A stretch of DNA of 64,000 bases from Yamagishiella unicocca (taxonomy: Eukaryota > Chlorophyta > Chlorophyceae > Chlamydomonadales > Volvocaceae): contig BDSL01000202.1 of the NCBI GenBank assembly GCA_003116995.1, positions 1 to 64,000 on the forward strand. Reading direction: 5' to 3'. Shown piece after piece: positions 1-11,580 of the stretch. The notes beneath the pieces are model-generated. The model made no database searches. It saw nothing but the letters and a program-made list of their open reading frames with translations, and was not told the DNA's origin. Position numbers and translations under genes: made by a program. Within the stretch, counting starts at the first letter, position 1, and the number at the start of each line of letters is the position of its first letter.

Positions 1-54
1 CTCGCTCCCCTGGGCTCCCCTTCCTCTTCTCCTCTTCTCTGTCCTCCTTCCGGC

Positions 55-70
55 CCTGGCCCCGCCCCCT
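55..70 (-). other. 16-base word shared by families A and B (GC-box-like), first copy
   Basis: CCTGGCCCCGCCCCCT occurs here and once per monomer across family A, with C-run length variants. It recurs once per monomer in family B, first at 57,118-57,133. The complementary strand reads AGGGGGCGGGGCCAGG, which contains GGGGCGGGGC, the textbook GC-box that Sp1/KLF zinc-finger proteins bind. It is the longest exact word I could find shared by the two families. Binding is an inference; the shared word itself is seen directly. It could also be a remnant of common descent. Confidence 0.7.
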
Positions 71-132
71 CTTTTTGGTCCTCGGTTCTCCTTTTGGCCT
101 CCTGCTGGTTTCTCCCTGGTTTCGGGGCCCGT

Positions 133-147
133 CCCCCCCCCCCCCCC
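133..147. repeat. Poly-C tract of the family A monomer (representative)
   Basis: A run of 15 C follows GGGGCCCGT. Each complete family A monomer has such a tract at this place, with a length between about 7 and 18. On the complementary strand these are G runs that can form G-quadruplexes, and the C strand can form i-motifs. Length differs even between neighbours, which fits slippage in replication or homopolymer error in sequencing. Confidence 0.9.
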
Positions 148-3100
148 TCTTTTGCTGCCCCCCCCCTTGCCTTGCTTTCTTCTCCTGCCCCCCCTGCGTC
201 TCCTCTTGCTCTCCTTTGTCGTCCCTTCGGGTCCTGTCCTGCTCCCCCCTCCGCCTCCCTCCCCTGCTGTCCCGCCGTGCCCCCTCCGGCCCCCGCTCGC
301 TCCCCTGGGCTCCCCTTCCTCTTCTCCTCTTCTCTGTCCTCCTTCCGCCCCCTGGCCCCGCCCCCCCTCTTTTGGTCCTCGGTTCTCCTTTTTGGCCTCC
401 TGCTGGTTTCTCCCTGGTTTCGGGGCCCGTCCCCCCCCCCCTCTTTTGCTGCCCCCCCCTGCCTTGCTTCTTCTCTCCTGCCCCCTGCGTCTCCTCTTGC
501 TCTCCTTTGTCGTCCCTTCGGGTCCTGTCCTGCTCCCCCCTCTGCCTCCCTCCCCTGCTGTCCCGCCGTGCCCCTCCGGCCCCCGCTCGCTCCCCCTGGG
601 CTCCCCTTCCTCTTCTCCTCTTCTCTGTCCTCCTTCCGCGCCCTGGCCCCGCCCCTCTTTTTGGTCCTCGGTTCTCCTTTTGGCCTCCTGCTGGTTTCTC
701 CCTGGTTTCGGGGCCCGTCCCCCCCCCCCCTCTTTTGCTGCCCCCCCTGCCTTGCCTTTCTTCTCCTGCCCCCCCTGCGTCTCCTCTTGCTCTCCTTTGT
801 CGTCCCTTCGGGTCCTGTCCTGCTCCCCCTCTGCCTCCCTCCCCTGCTGTCCCGCCGTGCCCCTCCGGCCCCCGCTCGCTCCCCCTGGGCTCCCCTTCCT
901 ATTCTCCTCTTCTCTGTCCTCCTTCCGCCCCTGGCCCGCCCCCTCTTTTTGGTCCTCGGTTCTCCTTTTGGCCTCCTGCTGGTTTCTCCCTGTTTCGGGG
1001 CCCGTCCCCCCCCCCCCCTCTTTTGCTGCCCCCCCTGCCTTGCTTTCTTCTCCTGCCCCCCTGCGTCTCCTCATTGCTCTCCTTTGTCGTCCCATTCGGG
1101 TCCTGTCCTGCTCCCCCCTCGCCTCCTCCCTGCTGTCCCGCCGTGCCCCCTCCGGCCCCCGCTCGCTCCCCCTGGGCTCCCTTCCTCTTCTCTCTTCTCT
1201 GTCCTCCTTCCGGCCCCTGGCCCCGCCCCCTCTTTTTGGTCCTCGGTTCTCCTTTTGGCCTCCTGCTGGTTTCCTCCCTGGTTTCGGGGCCCGTCCCCCC
1301 CCCCCCTCTTTTGCTGCCCCCCCTGCCTTGCTTTCTTCTCCTGCCCCCCTGCGTCTCCTCTTGCTCTCCTTTGTCGTCCCTTCGGGTCCTGTCCTGCTCC
1401 CCCTCCGCCTCCCTCCCCTGCTGTCCCGCCGTGCCCCCTCCGGCCCCCGCTCGCTCCCCTGGGCTCCCTTCCTCTTCTCCTCTTCTCTGTCCTCCTTCCG
1501 GCCCCTGGCCCCGCCCCCTCTTTTTGGTCCTCGGTTCTCCTTTTGGCCTCCTGCTGGTTTCTCCCTGGTTTCGGGGCCCGTCCCCCCCCCCCTCTTTTGC
1601 TGCCCCCCCTGCCTTGCTTTCTTCTCCTGCCCCCCTGCGTCTCCTCTTGCTCTCCTTTGTCGTCCCTTCGGGTCCTGTCCTGCTCCCCCTCTGCTCCCTC
1701 CCTGCTGTCCCGCCGTGCCCCTCCGGCCCCCGCTCGCTCCCCTGGGCTCCCCTTCTCTTCTCCTCTTCTCTGTCCTCCTTCGGCCCCTGGCCCCGCCCCC
1801 CTCTTTTGGTCCTCGGTTCTCCTTTTGGCCTCCTGCTGGTTTCTCCCTGGTTTCGGGGCCCTCCCCCCCCCCTCTTTTGCTGGCCCCCCCTGCCTTGCTT
1901 TCTTCTCCTGCCCCCCTGCGTCTCTCTTGCTCTCCTTTGTCGTCCCTTCGGGTCCTGTCCTGCTCCCCCTCTGCCTCCCTCCCCTGCTGTCCCGCCGTGC
2001 CCCCTCCGGCCCCCGCTCGCTCCCCCTGGGCTCCCCTTCCTCTTCTCCTCTTCTCTGTCCTCCTTCCGCCCCTGGCCCGCCCCCTCTTTTTGGTCCTCGG
2101 TTCTCCTTTTGGCCTCCTGCTGGTTTCTCCCTGGTTTCGGGGCCCGTCCCCCCCCCCCCTCTTTTGCTGCCCCCCTGCCTTGCCTTCTTCTCCTGCCCCC
2201 CTGCGTCTCCTCTTGCTCTCCTTTGTCGTCCCTTCGGGTCCTGTCCTGCTCCCCCCTCTGCCTCCCTCCCCTGCTGTCCCGCCGTGCCCCCTCCGGCCCC
2301 CGCTCGCTCCCCCTGGGCTCCCTTCCTCTTCTCTCTTCTCTGTCCTCCTTCCGCGCCCCTGGCCCCGCCCCCTCTTTTTGGTCCTCGGTTCTCCTTTTGG
2401 CCTCCTGCTGGTTTCTCCCTGGTTTCGGGGCCCGTCCCCCCCCCCCCTCTTTTGCTGGCCCCCCCTGCCTTGCCTTCTTCTCCTGCCCCCCCTGCGTCTC
2501 CTTTGCTCTCCTTTGTCGTCCCTTCGGGTCCTGTCCTGCTCCCCCTCCGCCTCCCTCCCCTGCTGTCCCGCCGTGCCACCTCCGGCCCCCGCTCGCTCCC
2601 CCTGGGCTCCCCTTCCTCTTCTCCTCTTCTCTGTCCTCCTTCCGCGCCCCTGGCCCCGCCCCCCTCTTTTTGGTCCTCGGTTCTCCTTTTGGCCTCCTGC
2701 TGGTTTCTCCCTGGTTTCGGGGCCCGTCCCCCCCCCCCCCCTCTTTTGCTGCCCCCCCTGCCTTGCCTTCTTCTCCTGCCCCCCTGCGTCTCCTCTTGCT
2801 CTCCTTTGTCGTCCTTCGGGTCCTGTCCTGCTCCCCCCTCCGCCTCCCTCCCCTGCTGTCCCGCCGTGCCCCCTCCGGCCCCCGCTCGCTCCCCTGGGCT
2901 CCCCTTCCTCTTCTCCTCTTCTCTGTCCTCCTTCCGCGCCCCTGGCCCCGCCCCCCTCTTTTTGGTCCTCGGTTCTCCTTTTGGCCTCCTGCTGGTTTTC
3001 CCTGGTTTCGGGGCCCGTCCCCCCCCCCCCCCTCTTTTGCTGCCCCCCCTGCCTTGCTTCTTCTCCTGCCCCCCTGCGTCTCCTCTTGCTCTCCTTTGTC

Positions 3101-6100
3101 GTCCCTTCGGGTCCTGTCCTGCTCCCCTCCGCCTCCCTCCCCTGCTGTCCCGCCGTGCCCCCTCCGGCCCCCGCTCGCTCCCCTGGGCTCCCCTTCCTCT
3201 TCTCCTCTTCTCTGTCCTCTTCCGGCCCCTGGCCCCGCCCCCTCTTTTTGGTCCTCGGTTCTCCTTTGGCCTCCTGCTGGTTTCTCCCTGGTTTCGGGGC
3301 CCGTCCCCCCCCCCCCCCTCTTTTGCTGCCCCCCCTGCCTTGCTTCTTCTCCTGCCCCCCTGCGTCTCCTCTTGCTCTCCTTTGTCGTCCCTTCGGGTCC
3401 TGTCCTGCTCCCCCTCTGCCTCCCTCCCCTGCTGTCCCGCCGTGCCCCTCCGGCCCCCGCTCGCTCCCCCTGGGCTCCCCTTCCTCTTCTCCTCTTCTCT
3501 GTCCTCCTTCCGCGCCCCTGGCCCCGCCCCCTCTTTTTGGTCCTCGGTTCTCCTTTTGGCCTCCTGCTGGTTTCTCCCTGGTTTCGGGGCCCGTCCCCCC
3601 CCCCCCCTCTTTTGCTGCCCCCCCTGCCTTGCCTTCTTCTCCTGCCCCCTGCGTCTCCTCTTGCTCTCCTTTGTCGTCCCTTCGGGTCCTGTCCTGCTCC
3701 CCCCTCCGCCTCCCTCCCCTGCTGTCCCGCCGTGCCCCTCCGGCCCCCGCTCGCTCCCCTGGGCTCCCTTCCTCTTCTCCTCTTCTCTGTCCTCCTTCCG
3801 GCCCCTGGCCCCGCCCCCTCTTTTTGGTCCTCGGTTCTCCTTTTGGCCTCCTGCTGGTTTCTCCCTGGTTTCGGGGCCCGTCCCCCCCCCCCCCTCTTTT
3901 GCTGCCCCCCCTGCCTTGCTTCTTCTCCTGCCCCCCTGCGTCTCCTCTTGCTCTCCTTTGTCGTCCCTTCGGGTCCTGTCCTGCTCCCCCCTCTGCCTCC
4001 CTCCCCTGCTGTCCCGCCGTGCCCCCTCCGGCCCCCGCTCGCTCCCCTGGGCTCCCCTTCCTCTTCTCCTCTTCTCTGTCCTCTTCGCGCCCCTGGCCCG
4101 CCCCTCTTTTTGGTCCTCGGTTCTCCTTTTGGCCTCCTGCTGGTTTCTCCCTGGTTTCGGGGCCCGTCCCCCCCCCCCCCTCTTTTGCTGCCCCCCTGCC
4201 TTGCTTTCTTCTCCTGCCCCCCTGCGTCTCCTCTTGCTCTCCTTTGTCGTCCCTTCGGGTCCTGTCCTGCTCCCCCCTCGCCTCCTCCCCTGCTGTCCGC
4301 CGTGCCCCCTCCGGCCCCCGCTCGCTCCCCCTGGGCTCCCCTTCCTCTTCTCCTCTTCTCTGTCCTCCTTCCGGCCCCTGGCCCCGCCCCCTCTTTTTGG
4401 TCCTCGGTTCTCCTTTTGGCCTCCTGCTGGTTTCTCCCTGGTTTCGGGGCCCGTCCCCCCCCCCCCCTCTTTTGCTGCCCCCCTGCCTTGCTTTCTTCTC
4501 CTGCCCCCCTGCGTCTCCTCTTGCTCTCCTTTGTCGTCCCTTCGGGTCCTGTCCTGCTCCCCCTCTGCCTCCCTCCCCTGCTGTCCCGCCGTGCCCCCTC
4601 CGGCCCCCGCTCGCTCCCCCTGGGCTCCCCTTCCTCTTCTCCTCTTCTCTGTCCTCCTTCCGGCCCCTGGCCCCGCCCCTCTTTTGGTCCTCGGTTCTCC
4701 TTTTGGCCTCCTGCTGGTTTCTCCCTGGTTTCGGGGCCCGTCCCCCCCCCCCCTCTTTTGCTGCCCCCCCTGCCTTGCTTTCTTCTCCTGCCCCCCTGCG
4801 TCTCCTCTTGCTCTCCTTTGTCGTCCCTTCGGGTCCTGTCCTGCTCCCCCTCTGCCTCCCTCCCCTGCTGTCCCGCCGTGCCCCCTCCGGCCCCCGCTCG
4901 CTCCCCCTGGGCTCCCCTTCCTCTTCTCCTCTTCTCTGTCCTCCTTCCGGCCCCTGGCCCCGCCCCCTCTTTTTGGTCCTCGGTTCTCCTTTTGGCCTCC
5001 TGCTGGTTTCTCCCTGGTTTCGGGGCCCGTCCCCCCCCCCCCCTCTTTTGCTGCCCCCCCTGCCTTGCTTTCTTCTCCTGCCCCCCTGCGTCTCCTCTTG
5101 CTCTCCTTTGTCGTCCCTTCGGGTCCTGTCCTGCTCCCCCTCGCCTCCCTCCCCTGCTGTCCCGCCGTGCCCCCTCCGGCCCCCGCTCGCTCCCCCTGGG
5201 CTCCCCTTCCTCTTCTCCTCTTCTCTGTCCTCCTTCCGCGCCCCTGGCCCCGCCCCCTCTTTTTGGTCCTCGGTTCTCCTTTTGGCCTCCTGCTGGTTTC
5301 TCCCTGGTTTCGGGGCCCGTCCCCCCCCCCCCTCTTTTGCTGCCCCCCCTGCCTTGCTTCTTCTCCTGCCCCCCCTGCGTCTCCTCTTGCTCTCCTTTGT
5401 CGTCCCTTCGGGTCCTGTCCTGCTCCCCCTCTGCCTCCCTCCCCTGCTGTCCCGCCGTGCCCCTCCGGCCCCCGCTCGCTCCCCCTGGGCTCCCCTTCCT
5501 CTTCTCTCTTCTCTGTCCTCCTTCCGCGCCCCTGGCCCCGCCCCCTCTTTTTGGTCCTCGGTTCTCCTTTTGGCCTCCTGCTGGTTTCTCCCTGGTTTCG
5601 GGGCCCGTCCCCCCCCCCCCTCTTTTGCTGCCCCCCCTGCCTTGCCTTCTTCTCCTGCCCCCCTGCGTCTCCTCTTGCTCTCCTTTGTCGTCCCTTCGGG
5701 TCCTGTCCTGCTCCCCCTCTGCCTCCCTCCCCTGCTGTCCCGCCGTGCCCCCTCCGGCCCCCGCTCGCTCCCCCTGGGCTCCCCTTCCTCTTCTCCTCTT
5801 CTCTGTCCTCCTTCCGCGCCCCTGGCCCCGCCCCTCTTTTTGGTCCTCGGTTCTCCTTTTGGCCTCCTGCTGGTTTCTCCCTGGTTTCGGGGCCCGTCCC
5901 CCCCCCCCCCCTCTTTTGCTGCCCCCCCTGCCTTGCTTTCTTCTCCTGCCCCCCTGCGTCTCCTCTTGCTCTCCTTTGTCGTCCCTTCGGGTCCTGTCCT
6001 GCTCCCCCCTCGCCTCCTCCCCTGCTGTCCCGCCGTGCCCCCTCCGGCCCCCGCTCGCTCCCCCTGGGCTCCCCTTCCTCTTCTCCTCTTCTCTGTCCTC

Positions 6101-9100
6101 CTTCCGCGCCCCTGGCCCCGCCCCTCTTTTTGGTCCTCGGTTCTCCTTTTGGCCTCCTGCTGGTTTCTCCCTGGTTTCGGGGCCCGTCCCCCCCCCCCCC
6201 TCTTTTGCTGCCCCCCCTGCCTTGCCTTCTTCTCCTGCCCCCCTGCGTCTCCTCTTGCTCTCCTTTGTCGTCCCTTCGGGTCCTGTCCTGCTCCCCCCTC
6301 GCCTCCCTCCCCTGCTGTCCCGCCGTGCCCCTCCGGCCCCCGCTCGCTCCCCTGGGCTCCCCTTCCTCTTCTCCTCTTCTCTGTCCTCCTTCCGGCCCCT
6401 GGCCCCGCCCCCTCTTTTTGGTCCTCGGTTCTCCTTTTGGCCTCCTGCTGGTTTCTCCCTGGTTTCGGGGCCCGTCCCCCCCCCCCCCTCTTTTGCTGCC
6501 CCCCCTGCCTTGCTTTCTTCTCCTGCCCCCCTGCGTCTCCTCTTGCTCTCCTTTGTCGTCCCTTCGGGTCCTGTCCTGCTCCCCCCTCGCCTCCCTCCCC
6601 TGCTGTCCCGCCGTGCCCCCTCCGGCCCCCGCTCGCTCCCCCTGGGCTCCCCTTCCTCTTCTCCTCTTCTCTGTCCTCCTTCCGGCCCCTGGCCCCGCCC
6701 CCTCTTTTTGGTCCTCGGTTCTCCTTTTGGCCTCCTGCTGGTTTCTCCCTGGTTTCGGGGCCCGTCCCCCCCCCCCCTCTTTTGCTGCCCCCCCTGCCTT
6801 GCTTTCTTCTCCTGCCCCCCTGCGTCTCCTCTTGCTCTCCTTTGTCGTCCCTTCGGGTCCTGTCCTGCTCCCCCTCCGCCTCCCTCCCCTGCTGTCCCGC
6901 CGTGCCCCCTCCGGCCCCCGCTCGTCCCCTGGGCTCCCCTTCCTCTTCTCCTCTTCTCTGTCCTCCTTCCGCGCCCCTGGCCCCGCCCCCTCTTTTGGTC
7001 CTCGGTTCTCCTTTTGGCCTCCTGCTGGTTTCTCCCTGGTTTCGGGGCCCGTCCCCCCCCCCCCTCTTTTGCTGCCCCCCCTGCCTTGCCTTCTTCTCCT
7101 GCCCCCCTGCGTCTCCTCTTGCTCTCCTTTGTCGTCCCTTCGGGTCCTGTCCTGCTCCCCCTCTGCCTCCCTCCCCTGCTGTCCCGCCGTGCCCCCTCCG
7201 GCCCCCGCTCGCTCCCCCTGGGCTCCCTTCCTCTTCTCTCTCTCTGTCCTCCTTCCGGCCCCTGGCCCCGCCCCCTCTTTTTGGTCCTCGGTTCTCCTTT
7301 TGGCCTCCTGCTGGTTTCTCCCTGGTTTCGGGGCCCGTCCCCCCCCCCCCCCTCTTTTGCTGCCCCCCCTGCCTTGCTTTCTTCTCCTGCCCCCCTGCGT
7401 CTCCTCTTGCTCTCCTTTGTCGTCCCTTCGGGTCCTGTCCTGCTCCCCCCTCCGCCTCCCTCCCCTGCTGTCCCGCCGTGCCCCTCCGGCCCCCGCTCGC
7501 TCCCCCTGGGCTCCCCTTCCTCTTCTCCTCTTCTCTGTCCTCCTTCCGCGCCCTGGCCCCGCCCCCCTCTTTTTGGTCCTCGGTTCTCCTTTTGGCCTCC
7601 TGCTGGTTTCTCCCTGGTTTCGGGGCCCGTCCCCCCCCCCCCCTCTTTTGCTGCCCCCCCTGCCTTGCTTTCTTCTCCTGCCCCCCTGCGTCTCCTCTTG
7701 CTCTCCTTTGTCGTCCCTTCGGGTCCTGTCCTGCTCCCCCTCCGCCTCCCTCCCCTGCTGTCCCGCCGTGCCCCCTCCGGCCCCCGCTCGCTCCCCCTGG
7801 GCTCCCCTTCCTCTTCTCCTCTTCTCTGTCCTCCTTCCGGCCCCTGGCCCCGCCCCCTCTTTTGGTCCTCGGTTCTCCTTTTGGCCTCCTGCTGGTTTCT
7901 CCCTGGTTTCGGGGCCCGTCCCCCCCCCCCCCTCTTTTGCTGCCCCCCCTGCCTTGCTTCTTCTCCTGCCCCCCTGCGTCTCTCTTGCTCTCCTTTGTCG
8001 TCCCTTCGGGTCCTGTCCTGCTCCCCCCTCTGCCTCCTCCCCTGCTGTCCCGCCGTGCCCCCTCCGGCCCCCGCTCGCTCCCCTGGGCTCCCCTTCCTCT
8101 TCTCTCTTCTCTGTCCTCCTTCCGGCCCCTGGCCCCGCCCCCTCTTTTTGGTCCTCGGTTCTCCTTTTGGCCTCCTGCTGGTTTCTCCCTGGTTTCGGGG
8201 CCCGTCCCCCCCCCCCCCTCTTTTGCTGCCCCCCCTGCCTTGCTTTCTTCTCCTGCCCCCCTGCGTCTCCTCTTGCTCTCCTTTGTCGTCCCTTCGGGTC
8301 CTGTCCTGCTCCCCCCTCTGCCTCCCTCCCCTGCTGTCCCGCCGTGCCCCCTCCGGCCCCCGCTCGCTCCCCTGGGCTCCCTTCCTCTTCTCCTCTTCTC
8401 TGTCCTCCTTCCGGCCCCTGGCCCCGCCCCCCTCTTTTGGTCCTCGGTTCTCCTTTTGGCCTCCTGCTGGTTTCTCCCTGGTTTCGGGGCCCGTCCCCCC
8501 CCCCCCCCTCTTTTGCTGCCCCCCCTGCCTTGCTTTCTTCTCCTGCCCCCCCTGCGTCTCCTCTTGCTCTCCTTTGTCGTCCCTTCGGGTCCTGTCCTGC
8601 TCCCCCTCCGCCTCCCTCCCCTGCTGTCCCGCCGTGCCCCCTCCGGCCCCCGCTCGCTCCCCTGGGCTCCCCTTCCTCTTCTCTCTTCTCTGTCCTCCTT
8701 CCGGCCCCTGGCCCGCCCCCCTCTTTTTGGTCCTCGGTTCTCCTTTTGGCCTCCTGCTGGTTTCTCCCTGGTTTCGGGGCCCGTCCCCCCCCCCCCCTCT
8801 TTTGCTGCCCCCCCTGCCTTGCTTTCTTCTCCTGCCCCCCTGCGTCTCCTCTTGCTCTCCTTTGTCGTCCCTTCGGGTCCTGTCCTGCTCCCCCCTCCGC
8901 CTCCCTCCCCTGCTGTCCCGCCGTGCCCCTCCGGCCCCCGCTCGCTCCCCCTGGGCTCCCCTTCCTCTTCTCCTCTTCTCTGTCCTCCTTCCGGCCCCTG
9001 GCCCCGCCCCCTCTTTTTGGTCCTCGGTTCTCCTTTTGGCCTCCTGCTGGTTTCTCCCTGGTTTCGGGGCCCGTCCCCCCCCCCCCCCCTTTTTGCTGCC

Positions 9101-11459
9101 CCCCCTGCCTTGCTTTCTTCTCCTGCCCCCCTGCGTCTCCTCTTGCTCTCCTTGTCGTCCCTTCGGGTCCTGTCCTGCTCCCCCCTCTGCCTCCCTCCCC
9201 TGCTGTCCCGCCGTGCCCCTCCGGCCCCCGCTCGCTCCCCCTGGGCTCCCCTTCCTCTTCTCCTCTTCTCTGTCCTCCTTCCGGCCCCTGGCCCGCCCCC
9301 TCTTTTGGTCCTCGGTTTCCCTTTTGGCCTCCTGCTGGTTTCTCCCTGGTTTCGGGGCCCGTCCCCCCCCCCCCCTCTTTTGCTGCCCCCCTGCCTTGCT
9401 TTCTTCTCCTGCCCCCCTGCGTCTCTCTTGCTCTCCTTTGTCGTCCCTTCGGGTCCTGTCCTGCTCCCCCTCTGCCTCCCTCCCCTGCTGTCCCGCCGTG
9501 CCCCTCCGGCCCCCGCTCGCTCCCCCTGGGCTCCCCTTCCTTTCTCCTCTTCTCTGTCCTCCTTCGGCCCCTGGCCCGCCCCCTCTTTTTGGTCCTCGGT
9601 TCTCCTTTTGGCCTCCTGCTGGTTTCTCCCTGGTTTCGGGGCCCGTCCCCCCCCCCCCCTCTTTTGCTGCCCCCCCTGCCTTGACTTTCTTCTCCTGCCC
9701 CCCTGCGTCTCCTCTTGCTCTCCTTTGTCGTCCCTTCGGGTCCTGTCCTGCTCCCCCTCCGCCTCCTCCCCTGCTGTCCCGCCGTGCCCCCTCCGGCCCC
9801 CGCTCGCTCCCCCTGGGCTCCCCTTCCTCTTCTCTCTTCTCTGTCCTCCTTCCGGCCCCTGGCCCCGCCCCCTCTTTTTGGTCCTCGGTTCTCCTTTTGG
9901 CCTCCTGCTGGTTTCTCCCTGGTTTCGGGGCCCGTCCCCCCCCCCCCCCTCTTTTGCTGCCCCCCCTGCCTTGCTTTCTTCTCCTGCCCCCCTGCGTCTC
10001 CTCTTGCTCTCCTTTGTCGTCCCTTCGGGTCCTGTCCTGCTCCCCCCTCTGCCTCCCTCCCCTGCTGTCCCGCCGTGCCCCCTCCGGCCCCCGCTCGCTC
10101 CCCCTGGGCTCCCCTTCCTCTTCTCTCTTCTCTGTCCTCCTTCCGGCCCCTGGCCCCGCCCCCTCTTTTGGTCCTCGGTTCTCCTTTTGGCCTCCTGCTG
10201 GTTTCTCCCTGGTTTCGGGGCCCGTCCCCCCCCCCCCCTCTTTGCTGCCCCCCCCTGCCTTGCTTTCTTCTCCTGCCCCCCTGCGTCTCCTCTTGCTCTC
10301 CTTTGTCGTCCTTCGGGTCCTGTCCTGCTCCCCCCTCGCCTCCATCCCCTGCTGTCCCGCCGTGCCCCTCCGGCCCCCGCTCGCTCCCCCTGGGCTCCCT
10401 TCCTCTTCTCCTCTTCTCTGTCCTCCTTCCGCGCCCCTGGCCCCGCCCCCCTTTTTTGGTCCTCGGTTCTCCTTTTTGGCCTCCTGCTGGTTTCTCCCTG
10501 GTTTCGGGCCCGTCCCCCCCCCCCCCTCTTTTGCTGCCCCCCCTGCCTTGCTTTCTTCTCCTGCCCCCCCTGCGTCTCCTCTTGCTCTCCTTTGTCGTAC
10601 CTTCGGGTCCTGTCCTGCTCCCCCTCTGCTCCCTCCCTGCTGTCCCGCCGTGCCCCTCCGGCCCCCGCTCGCTCCCCCTGGGCTCCCCTTCCTCTTCTCC
10701 TCTTCTCTGTCCTCCTTCCGGCCCCTGGCCCCCCCCCTCTTTTTGGTCCTCGGTTCTCCTTTTGGCCTCCTGCTGGTTTCTCCCTGGTTTCGGGGCCCGT
10801 CCCCCCCCCCCCCCTCTTTTGCTGCCCCCCCTGCCTTGCTTTCTTCTCCTGCCCCCCTGCGTCTCCTCTTGCTCTCCTTTGTCGTCCCTTCGGGTCCTGT
10901 CCTGCTCCCCCTCTGCCTCCCTCCCCTGCTGTCCCGCCGTGCCCCTCCGGCCCCCGCTCGCTCCCCCTGGGCTCCCCTTCCTCTTCTCCTCTTCTCTGTC
11001 CTCCTTCCGCCCCTGGCCCCGCCCCCCTCTTTTTGGTCCTCGGTTCTCCTTTTGGCCTCCTGCTGGTTTCTCCCTGGTTTCGGGGCCCGTCCCCCCCCCC
11101 TCTTTTGCTGCCCCCCCTGCCTTGCTTTCTTCTCCTGCCCCCCTGCGTCTCCTCTTGCTCTCCTTTGTCGTCCCTTCGGGTCCTGTCCTGCTCCCCCTCC
11201 GCCTCCCTCCCCTGCTGTCCCGCCGTGCCCCTCCGGCCCCCGCTCGCTCCCCCCTGGGCTCCCCTTCCTCTTCTCCTCTCTCTGTCCTCCTTCCGCGCCC
11301 CTGGCCCCGCCCCCTCTTTTTGGTCCTCGGTTCTCCTTTTGGCCTCCTGCTGGTTTCTCCCTGGTTTCGGGGCCCGTCCCCCCCCCCCCCTCTTTTGCTG
11401 CCCCCCCTGCCTTGCTTTCTTCTCCTGCCCCCCCTGCGTCTCCTCTTGCTCTCCTTTGT

Positions 11460-11580
11460 CGTCCCTTCCTGTCCTGCTCCCCCCCCTCCCTCCCACTCCG
11501 GCCCCCGCTCTCCCCCTGGGCCCCTTCCTCTCTCCTCTCACTTCCGGCCCCTGGCCCCTCTTTTTCCTCGGTTCTCCTTT
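11460..11580. repeat. Eroded family A copy
   Basis: Between CGTCCCTTCCTGTCCTGC and CTCGGTTCTCC this copy lacks CGGG, the CGCC words, most of TGCTGTCCCGCCGTG and about half of the CT-rich segment. It gains A at 11,495 and 11,540. The copies on both sides are normal, so the damage is confined to one monomer. Confidence 0.85.
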